A stretch of DNA of 64,000 nucleotides. Origin: Streptomyces flaveus. GTDB lineage: Bacteria; Actinomycetota; Actinomycetes; Streptomycetales; Streptomycetaceae. Made by a program: the position numbers and the translations under genes. Shown here piece after piece: positions 16,653 through 23,032 of this stretch. Below the pieces are notes generated by a model. That model made no database searches and was not told where the DNA came from. It saw only the letters and a program-made list of their open reading frames with translations. The stretch is from NCBI RefSeq assembly GCF_014647675.1, contig NZ_BMPQ01000016.1, forward strand, positions 1 to 64,000, given 5' to 3'. Positions within the stretch are counted from its first letter, which is position 1. Each line of letters starts with the position of its first letter.

Positions 16653-17624
16653 ATGACATGGCTGATTACCGGTGGAGCGGGCTATATCGGTGCGCATGTG
16701 GCGCGGATCATGGCCGATGCGGGAGAGCGGGTCATCGCGCTCGACGATCTCTCGGCCGGCGTTCCCCACCGGCTGCCGACGGACATCCCTCTCATTCAGG
16801 GCTCATCGCTCGACGGAGAGCTACTGAAGCGGACGTTCGCTGAACACACGGTGACGGGAGTGGTGCATCTCGCCGCTCGCAAGCAGGTCGGCGAGTCCGT
16901 GGCCCAGCCCACGCACTACTACCAGGAGAACGTCGGCGGCCTCGCAACCCTCCTCGAGGCGGTCGCCGAGGCGGGCATCGAGCGCTTCCTCTTCTCCTCG
17001 TCCGCGGCCGTCTACGGCAACCCGGATGTGGACCTCATCACGGAGGACACCCCCTGTGCCCCGATGAGCCCGTACGGCGAGACAAAGCTCACCGGTGAGT
17101 GGCTGGTGCGCGCGGCGGGCCGGGCACACGGCATCGCGACCGTGTGCCTGCGCTACTTCAACGTGGCGGGCGCGGCGGCACCCGAACTGGCCGACACCGG
17201 CGTCTTCAACGTCGTACCGATGGTCTTCGACCGGCTCACTCGCGACGAGGCCCCGCGGATCTTCGGCGACGACTATCCGACTCCGGACGGCACCTGCGTA
17301 CGCGACTACATCCACGTCGCCGATCTCGCCGAGGCGCACCTCGCGGCGGCCCGGCGGCTGACCGCGGCCGGCGCGACGGGCGATCTGACGGTGAACATCG
17401 GCCGCGGTGAGGGCGTTTCGGTACGCGAGCTCGTGACGCTCATCGGCGAGGTCACCGGCGACACCCGCCCCGCGATCGTCGAGCCGCGCCGCCCTGGCGA
17501 CGCCCCGCGCGCGGTGGCCTCGGCCGCGCTGGCCGCCAAGGAACTGGGCTGGACGGCGCGGCGCGGGGTGCGCGAGATGGTGGAGTCGGCGTGGCGGGGC
17601 TGGCGGCTCCACCACGGCGGTTGA
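16653..17624 (+). CDS. galE: UDP-glucose 4-epimerase
   Basis: The 323-aa SDR enzyme interconverts UDP-glucose and UDP-galactose. The NAD-binding GGAGYIG is at 7-13, the catalytic Ser region FSSSAAVYG near 115 and the YGETK Tyr-Lys pair at 141-145. The ATG at 16653 follows an AAGGA site. It diverges from the phospho-polyol cluster across 291 bp that must hold both promoters; TAGGGT just upstream of the start is a possible -10. It probably supplies the galactosyl donor for the neighbouring glycosyltransferase, though a general role is equally possible. Confidence 0.92.
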   Translation: MTWLITGGAGYIGAHVARIMADAGERVIALDDLSAGVPHRLPTDIPLIQGSSLDGELLKRTFAEHTVTGVVHLAARKQVGESVAQPTHYYQENVGGLATLLEAVAEAGIERFLFSSSAAVYGNPDVDLITEDTPCAPMSPYGETKLTGEWLVRAAGRAHGIATVCLRYFNVAGAAAPELADTGVFNVVPMVFDRLTRDEAPRIFGDDYPTPDGTCVRDYIHVADLAEAHLAAARRLTAAGATGDLTVNIGRGEGVSVRELVTLIGEVTGDTRPAIVEPRRPGDAPRAVASAALAAKELGWTARRGVREMVESAWRGWRLHHGG

Positions 17625-17686
17625 TCGCGCATTCCGGCTCCTCGCGCCGCAGGGCGCCGGAGCAGCCGTCGTACGTGCCGTACCGC

Positions 17687-17785
17687 GCGCCCCTAAGGAG
17701 GCCGCAGGCCTCTTAGGGGCGCGGGGCTGTATCGATTTGCGGCTCCGCCGCGTGGGCGCGACCAGCCACAACGGACCCGCAGCTT
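17687..17785. repeat. dispersed intergenic repeat, copy A
   Basis: A near-perfect hairpin (GCGCCCCTAAGGAGGCC pairing with GGCCTCTTAGGGGCGC, one bulge, plus 17687-17722) is followed by a tail with GCGACCAGCCACAACGGACC and CGCAGCTTCGTACCG. The same hairpin-plus-tail layout recurs at 30692, 56935 and, inverted, 25515 and 55303. Here it lies between galE and idi. Confidence 0.8.
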
Positions 17786-17918
17786 CGTACCGCATTCCCA
17801 GCGGAGCGCTCCGGTTCGGCCGCGCGGCGGAACCGGACAAGCAGGACACCGCGTGATGTCAGGAGTGCCGGTTCAGTACGGCAGACTTGGGGCTCGTAGA
17901 CCGATGCGAAGGATGGGT

Positions 17919-18512
17919 ATGCCGATCACACGTGGCACCGCGACGCACACCTCGTCGAACGGCTCCGCCGAAGCGATCCTGCTGGAACTGGTCGACGAGG
18001 ACGGCACGACGATCGGTACCGCGGAGAAACTCGCCGCGCATCAGCCGCCCGGACAACTGCACCGGGCGTTCTCGGTGTTCCTGTTCGACGAGCGGGGCCG
18101 ACTGCTGTTGCAGCAGCGCGCGCTCGGCAAGTACCACTCCCCCGGCGTCTGGTCCAACACCTGCTGCGGCCACCCCTACCCCGGTGAGGCGCCCTTCGCG
18201 GCGGCTGCGCGACGCACGTACGAGGAGCTCGGGGTCTCGCCGTCGCTGCTCGCCGAGGCGGGCACCGTCCGCTACAACCACCCGGACCCGCACTCCGGTC
18301 TGGTGGAGCAGGAGTTCAACCACCTCTTCGTCGGCATGACCCAGTCGCCGCTGCGGCCGGATCCGGAGGAGGTCGGCACGACAGCCTTCGTGACGGCCGC
18401 CGAGCTGACGGAACGGCACGCCAGGGACCCGTTCTCCGCATGGTTCATGACGGTCCTGGACGCGGCCCGCCCGGCGGTCAGGGAGATGACGGGCCCGACC
18501 GCGGGCTGGTGA
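17919..18512 (+). CDS. idi: isopentenyl-diphosphate delta-isomerase, type 1 (Nudix)
   Basis: IDI interconverts IPP and DMAPP and balances prenyl substrates for hopanoids and other isoprenoids. The 197-aa protein has the catalytic Cys in TCCGHP (81-86) and the Nudix-like helix FAAAARRTYEELG with metal-binding Glu residues around 103. A second key Glu/His region is GLVEQEFNHLF. I chose the ATG at 17919 (MPITRGTATH), which has GAAGGA 5 bp upstream and gives the standard Streptomyces length; longer in-frame starts at 17853, 17904 and 17913 are less likely. Confidence 0.95.
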   Translation: MPITRGTATHTSSNGSAEAILLELVDEDGTTIGTAEKLAAHQPPGQLHRAFSVFLFDERGRLLLQQRALGKYHSPGVWSNTCCGHPYPGEAPFAAAARRTYEELGVSPSLLAEAGTVRYNHPDPHSGLVEQEFNHLFVGMTQSPLRPDPEEVGTTAFVTAAELTERHARDPFSAWFMTVLDAARPAVREMTGPTAGW

Positions 18513-18518
18513 CTGGGA

Positions 18519-19058
18519 CTAGGGCGCGGGCTTGAGGGGCAGGGCTGCCCAGATGACCTTGCCGCCGGTCGCGGTGTGTTCGACGTCGTATACGCCGCCC
18601 GCCTCCTTGGTGATCTCGGTCACCAGGAGCAGGCCGCGGCCGCCGGTCTGGGCGTGGTCGGCCTCCAGAGCGGTCGGGCGGTAGGGGTGGTTGTCCTCGA
18701 CGGAGACCCGCACCCACTCGGCTCCGACGGCGACCTCCACGGCGAGCATCGGCGAGAGCAGCGCCGCGTGCCGCACCACGTTGGTCACCAGCTCGGAGAC
18801 GATCAGCAGCAGCCCCTGGACGAGGTCGTCCGAGGCGGGCACGCCCTGGCGGGCCAGCAGATCGCGGACGGCGTGCCGCGCCTGTGGCACCGAGGCGTCG
18901 ACGGAGGGAGCGGTGAACCGCCAGACTCCCTCGTACGGCAGCGGCTCGGGCGGTCTTCTGTCGGCGTTCGTGTCCCCGCCGCCTTCAGGGCGTGGGCCGG
19001 GCCCCCGCCCATCGTCGTCCATCGTCCGGTCGCCACCCTTGCGCTCGATTGTCACCAC
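18519..19058 (-). CDS. ATP-binding protein, RsbW/anti-sigma-type histidine kinase-like ATPase
   Basis: The 179-aa protein is a single GHKL ATPase domain of the kind common in Streptomyces as possible anti-sigma or regulatory kinases. The N-box is SELVTNVVRHA near 89 and the G2 glycine loop GGRGLLLVTEI near 139. The G1 stretch is VSVEDNHPYRP, a variant of the usual DXS/G...P. The N-terminal 40 residues are Pro/Gly-rich and disordered-looking. GTG starts at 19058/19055 and ATG at 19022 are all possible. It converges with idi with a 6-bp gap. Target sigma factor unknown. Confidence 0.8.
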   Translation of the reverse strand: MVTIERKGGDRTMDDDGRGPGPRPEGGGDTNADRRPPEPLPYEGVWRFTAPSVDASVPQARHAVRDLLARQGVPASDDLVQGLLLIVSELVTNVVRHAALLSPMLAVEVAVGAEWVRVSVEDNHPYRPTALEADHAQTGGRGLLLVTEITKEAGGVYDVEHTATGGKVIWAALPLKPAP

Positions 19059-19221
19059 GTGTCAAGTGTTGGTAACGCAGCGGTGCATACCCAAGAGCTG
19101 TACAGAAGTCGGCGAATATCGGCGTTTTCTGACCGACCTCGTATGACATCGAGAGCCCGCGCGACAACTCCCTGCCCCCCTTGTACCGAATTCGGAACTC
19201 TTCGGGTTGTACGCGTACGGA

Positions 19222-19227
19222 TAGCAT
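19222..19227 (+). promoter_or_regulatory. -10-like hexamer of a probable leaderless promoter
   Basis: TAGCAT lies exactly 7 bp before the ATG at 19235. There is no ribosome site upstream of that ATG. This is the layout expected for transcription starting at the start codon. Confidence 0.45.
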
Positions 19228-19234
19228 CCGGCGT

Positions 19235-19978
19235 ATGGAGCCGCAGTTGTTGCACAGCGTCACCGACGGGGTCGCCACCGTCGTGATTCACCATCCGGCG
19301 AAGCGCAATGCCATGACGGCCGGCATGTGGGCGGCGTTGCCGCCGCTGCTCGACGCGCTGGCCGCCGACCCCGTCGTACGGGCGCTGGTGCTCACCGGTG
19401 AGGGCGGGACCTTCTGCGCCGGGGCCGACATCTCGACACTGCGGGGCTCCGCCGACGAGGCGCAGGGTCTTGCGGTACGCGCCGAGGACGCGCTCGCGGC
19501 TTTTCCCAAGCCGACGCTCGCCGCGGTGCGCGGCCACTGCGTGGGCGGCGGATGCCAGCTCGCGGCGGCGTGCGATCTGCGGTTCGTGGACGAGGGCGCG
19601 CTGTTCGGGATCACTCCGGCGAAGCTGGGGATCGTGTATGCGGCTTCGTCCACGCGGCGGTTGGTGTCGCTGGTGGGGCCCCCCACCGCCAAGTACCTGT
19701 TGTTCTCGGGCGAGTTGATCGACGCGGAGCGCGCGCTGCGGACCGGCCTGGTGGACGAGGTACTGCCGGAGGGCGAACTCGGCAAGCGGATCGCGGAGTT
19801 CACGCGCGTACTGGCCACGCGCTCGCAGCTGACACAGGCCGCGGCGAAGGAGTTCGCGGACGGCCGCATGGACCGGGACGCGTACTGGGCCGAGCAGGCG
19901 CGCGGGAGCGGCGACACCTCGGAGGGTGTCGCCGCTTTTCTGGAGCGCCGGCAGCCACGCTTCACGTGGAGCGTGTGA
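19235..19978 (+). CDS. enoyl-CoA hydratase/isomerase family protein
   Basis: The 247-aa crotonase-fold enzyme probably hydrates or isomerises an enoyl-CoA in fatty-acid or amino-acid breakdown. The first oxyanion-hole strand FCAGADISTL lies near 65, and the second, AAVRGHCVGGGCQLA, near 97. The ATG at 19235 (MEPQLLHSVTDG) is chosen from family length and the preceding TAGCAT. It converges with a DJ-1/PfpI gene. No operon partner suggests a substrate. Confidence 0.88.
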   Translation: MEPQLLHSVTDGVATVVIHHPAKRNAMTAGMWAALPPLLDALAADPVVRALVLTGEGGTFCAGADISTLRGSADEAQGLAVRAEDALAAFPKPTLAAVRGHCVGGGCQLAAACDLRFVDEGALFGITPAKLGIVYAASSTRRLVSLVGPPTAKYLLFSGELIDAERALRTGLVDEVLPEGELGKRIAEFTRVLATRSQLTQAAAKEFADGRMDRDAYWAEQARGSGDTSEGVAAFLERRQPRFTWSV

Positions 19979-20009
19979 CCTCTCGCCCCCAGGGTGGGAC
20001 CAGTCGGGG

Positions 20010-20645
20010 TCACGTCAGGATGAAGCGGCTCCTCGCGCGCAGGGCGTCGACGAGGTGTGCGGGCGCCTTCTGCGGGGATCCTGCGTCGTAGGGCGGCTGC
20101 GGGTCGTACTCCGTCGCCAGCTGGACGACCTGGGCGCGCTCGTCGCCCGCGATGCGGCCCAGCAGGGCGAGGCCCATGTCGATGCCGGAGGAGACGCCGG
20201 CCGCGGTGACGTACTTGCCGTCGAAGACCACCCGTTCTCCCGTGGGCTCGGCGCCGAGCCGCTTCAGCTCGTCGAGGGCCAGCCAGTGCGAGGTCGCGCG
20301 GCGGCCCTCCAGAAGTCCGGCGGCGGCGAGCAGCAGGGAGCCCGTACACACGGAGGTCGTCCAGGTGCTGGAGCTGTCGACGGCCCGCAGCCAGCCCAGG
20401 AGGGTCTCGTTGTCCATCTGGTCGCTCTGGCCGGGACCTCCCGGGACCAGCACGATGTCGGGATCCGGCACCTCCGCGAGGGTCCTGTCAGCGGTCATCG
20501 CCAGGGTTCCGGTGTCGTTACGGACGGGGCCGGTCTCCTCGGCGACGAAGACCGTTTCCGCGTCGGGGAGGCGGCTCAGGATCTCGTACGGGCCCACCGT
20601 GTCCAGGGCGGTGAAGCGGTCGTAGAGGACGATCGCGATCTGCAT
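20010..20645 (-). CDS. DJ-1/PfpI family protein (isonitrile hydratase-like)
   Basis: The 211-aa class I glutamine-amidotransferase-like fold has the nucleophile elbow SVCTGS with Cys100, followed by LLLAAAGLLEGRRATSHW, a pattern seen in isonitrile hydratases and GlxA N-domains. The start MQIAIVLYDRFTALDTVGPY is the usual N-terminus for this group. It begins 20 bp after the stop of the GlxA-type regulator upstream, so the two likely form an operon. The substrate cannot be deduced; hydratase, protease-like or sensor roles remain possible. Confidence 0.85.
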   Translation of the reverse strand: MQIAIVLYDRFTALDTVGPYEILSRLPDAETVFVAEETGPVRNDTGTLAMTADRTLAEVPDPDIVLVPGGPGQSDQMDNETLLGWLRAVDSSSTWTTSVCTGSLLLAAAGLLEGRRATSHWLALDELKRLGAEPTGERVVFDGKYVTAAGVSSGIDMGLALLGRIAGDERAQVVQLATEYDPQPPYDAGSPQKAPAHLVDALRARSRFILT

Positions 20646-20665
20646 GGGGTTCCCTTCAGCGAGCT

Positions 20666-21631
20666 TCAGTGAGTGGGCGCGGGCACGGGGCGGAAGCGGC
20701 GGCGGTACTCCGCCGGGGCCGCACCGAGGGTCCGTAGGAAGGCGCGGCGCATCGACTCCGGGGTGCCGTAGCCGCAGGCGCGGGAGATCTCCTCGATGCC
20801 GTCGGGGGTGTCCTCCAACAGACGCCGGGCGTGTTCGAGACGGACGCGGTCGACGTACCGGCCCGGGGTCATGCCCGTCTCCGTCTGGAAGGCGCGGGCG
20901 AAGTGGCGCGGGGAGAGGTTGGCGCGGGCGGCGAGCGACTCGACGGTCAGGTGCCCGCCGGGATGTTCGCTGATCCACTGCTGAACATCGCGGAGCGGTT
21001 GGCGCTGTGCGGTCTGCGCGGCGAGCTGGGCGCTGAACTGCGCCTGGTTTCCCGGGCGTCGGAGGAACACGACCAGATGGCGGGCGATGGCGAGGGCGGT
21101 CTTGCGGCCGAGGTCCTCCTCGACGAGCGCGAGGGCGAGGTCGATGCCGGAGGTGACGCCCGCCGAGGTCGCCACGTTCCCGTCGCGTACGAAGATGGGG
21201 TCCGGGTCGACGTCGATCGCCGGGTGGTCGCGGGCGAGCATGTCGCAGGACGCCCAGTGGGTCGTCGCCCGGCGGCCGTCCAGGAGGCCCGCGGCGGCGA
21301 GCAGGAGCGCGCCGGTGCAGACGGACACCAGGCGCTCCGCGCGCGGGCCGTGCTCACGCAGCCAGTCGACGAGGTCCGGGTCCGGGTTCCGGGTGCCGTT
21401 GCCGCCCGGGACGAGCAGGGTGTGCGGGGCGGGAGCGTCGGCGAGGGCGTGGTCCGGGACCAGGGTGAGGCCGCTGGTGGCGCGCGCGGGGGCGCCGTCC
21501 AGGGTGGCCGTGCGGATGCGGTACGTACCGGGGTGGCCGGTCTCGGCGCCCGCGAAGACCTCCACGGGGCCCGTGACATCGAGACTCTGGATGCCCTCGA
21601 AGAGGACGACGAGAACGGTTCGGGGTGCCAT
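20666..21631 (-). CDS. GlxA-type transcriptional regulator (DJ-1/PfpI + AraC HTH)
   Basis: The 321-aa regulator has an N-terminal DJ-1/PfpI-like sensor domain (residues 1-190) with its own SVCTGA motif at Cys105, and a C-terminal AraC DNA-binding domain (about 215-315) with two helix-turn-helix units (LTVESLAARANLSPRHFARAF, split here as LTVESLAARANLSPRH). ATG 21631 (MAPRTVLVVLFEGIQ) is the family-typical start; the in-frame reading extending to 22672 lies opposite another gene and is discarded. It probably controls the PfpI enzyme gene behind it and itself. Confidence 0.9.
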   Translation of the reverse strand: MAPRTVLVVLFEGIQSLDVTGPVEVFAGAETGHPGTYRIRTATLDGAPARATSGLTLVPDHALADAPAPHTLLVPGGNGTRNPDPDLVDWLREHGPRAERLVSVCTGALLLAAAGLLDGRRATTHWASCDMLARDHPAIDVDPDPIFVRDGNVATSAGVTSGIDLALALVEEDLGRKTALAIARHLVVFLRRPGNQAQFSAQLAAQTAQRQPLRDVQQWISEHPGGHLTVESLAARANLSPRHFARAFQTETGMTPGRYVDRVRLEHARRLLEDTPDGIEEISRACGYGTPESMRRAFLRTLGAAPAEYRRRFRPVPAPTH

Positions 21632-21768
21632 GTGCTCGATTCTTGGCGCGCACTGCGACGGCCGCAATGACGAGCACCCCACCTTTCCTGCCACGCCGAC
21701 GACCCGGCCGCGGGAGTCTGCCGAGGAGGATCGACGGCCGGGCATTCCGCTCGTACTGAGCAGTCGGT

Positions 21769-21774
21769 TAGCCT
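21769..21774 (+). promoter_or_regulatory. -10-like hexamer of a probable leaderless promoter
   Basis: TAGCCT lies exactly 7 bp upstream of the ATG at 21782, and no ribosome site precedes that ATG. Confidence 0.45.
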
Positions 21775-21781
21775 GCGGCTC

Positions 21782-22648
21782 ATGACCAGTGCTCTGCAGG
21801 AGCGCGCCGGACGGCGCTGCCACAACGTCCTCAATCCGCTTCACTCCGCGCACTACTTCTCGCCGGATCTGGGGCGGGAGCTGGCCGATCTCGGGGTCAC
21901 CGACCGCGATGCCGCGTACTTCGCGGCGCGGGCCGCGGCCATGGGGGCGGTGAGTGCGGGTGTGGTGACCGCGACGTTCTACAACTTCCGCCATGAGCTG
22001 GTGGCGAAGCACGTACCCGAGGTGTGGCGGACCGCGTCGCCGCAGGCGGTGCTCGCGGCACGCGCGCGTGCCGCCGACGCGACGTTGCGGCGGCTGCTCG
22101 GTGACGAGGTGATCGGGTCCCGGGAGATGGCCGAGGCGGCGGAGCTGGCGCTGCGGGCGACCGAAGCCTGCGTACGGACCGCGCGCCCGCTGTACGCGGC
22201 GCACGCGGACCTGCCCGTACCCGACGAACCGCACCTCGCCCTGTGGCACGCGGCCACGCTGCTGCGCGAGCACCGCGGAGACGGGCACCTCACGGTGCTG
22301 CTCGGCGCGGAACTCGACCCCGTGGAGGCGCTGGTGAGCCACACCGCGACCGGCAAGGGCATGTCGCCCAGGTGGGTCCTCGCCACGCGTGGCTGGCGGC
22401 GGGCGGACTGGGATGCCGCGGCCGGTCGGCTCCGGAAGCGTGGACTGCTCGACGCCGAGGGCGAGTTGACGACGTCCGGCGTCGAACTGCGCCGAGCCAT
22501 CGAGTCGGACACGGACCGTCTGGACCAGGCCCCGTACGAGCACTTGGGCGCGGCACACGTGGAGCGTCTGCGGGAGCTGGCGACGGGGTTCCTCATGACG
22601 TCGCTCGCGGCGGGGGCGTTTCCCGAGGACATGATCGGCAAGGGCTGA
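21782..22648 (+). CDS. SCO6745-type conserved actinobacterial protein (helix-turn-helix-like)
   Basis: The 288-aa soluble protein begins MTSALQERAGRRCHNVLNPL. I recognise it as the conserved SCO6745-like family, often annotated as a helix-turn-helix or SalK-like protein. The C-terminal part (WRRADWDAAAGRLRKRGLLD then GELTTSGVELR) looks like a winged-helix with a MarR-like wing. The N-terminal half is rich in Ala and His helices (NPLHSAHYFSP). It diverges from the GlxA gene. Function is unknown; a regulatory or ligand-binding role is plausible. Confidence 0.7.
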   Translation: MTSALQERAGRRCHNVLNPLHSAHYFSPDLGRELADLGVTDRDAAYFAARAAAMGAVSAGVVTATFYNFRHELVAKHVPEVWRTASPQAVLAARARAADATLRRLLGDEVIGSREMAEAAELALRATEACVRTARPLYAAHADLPVPDEPHLALWHAATLLREHRGDGHLTVLLGAELDPVEALVSHTATGKGMSPRWVLATRGWRRADWDAAAGRLRKRGLLDAEGELTTSGVELRRAIESDTDRLDQAPYEHLGAAHVERLRELATGFLMTSLAAGAFPEDMIGKG

Positions 22649-22749
22649 GTGATCCAACCGCCGGAGGCCCACGCATCAGAAGTGTTCTCCGAGGTACCCG
22701 GACGTCCCAGGCCGCGACCGAACGGGCCGGGAGACGAAAGGAGAAGCAC

Positions 22750-22893
22750 GTGCTCCGTGCGATCGCTGACGTGTTGCGACAGATTGGCGGGGCGCTCGCC
22801 ACAGTGGTGACGCTGCCGTTCCGGGCCCTTGCCCGGCTGTTCGGCGGCGCCTCGCACTCGACACGACGCACCGGGCGGGCCCGCAGGATCTGA
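22750..22893 (+). CDS. LPFR-motif small protein (47 aa)
   Basis: The peptide reads VLRAIADVLRQIGGALATVV followed by TLPFRALARLFGGASHSTRR. A GTG start follows an AAAGGAG site by 8 bp. Small Streptomyces proteins with this VTLPFRALARLFGGAS stretch are, from memory, called LPFR-motif small proteins. It has one amphipathic or hydrophobic segment (residues 5-30) and a basic Arg-rich tail, suggesting membrane-surface association. A hairpin terminator follows immediately. Function unknown. Confidence 0.75.
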   Translation: MLRAIADVLRQIGGALATVVTLPFRALARLFGGASHSTRRTGRARRI

Positions 22894-22909
22894 CCGCGGA
22901 CCGCCTTCG

Positions 22910-22940
22910 GAGCCGGACCCGCCGAGGGCGTGTCCGGCTC
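22910..22940 (+). terminator. hairpin terminator after the LPFR gene
   Basis: GAGCCGGAC and GTCCGGCTC form a perfect 9-bp stem around a 13-nt loop, followed by TCTTGATG. It begins 17 bp after the stop codon and separates the small gene from tex. Confidence 0.65.
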
Positions 22941-23032
22941 TCTTGATGCTCTGGCGCCGCCCTGATCCCCCGTTGTCGGTGCCACCTGCCACAATTGCCG
23001 CGCAACCTCAGTGAAGAAGGCGGTACGGGATC

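Noticed and set aside
20666..22672. Continuous 668-aa minus frame including the GlxA gene
   Set aside because: Only residues from the ATG at 21631 onward match GlxA. The extension runs opposite the SCO6745-like gene.
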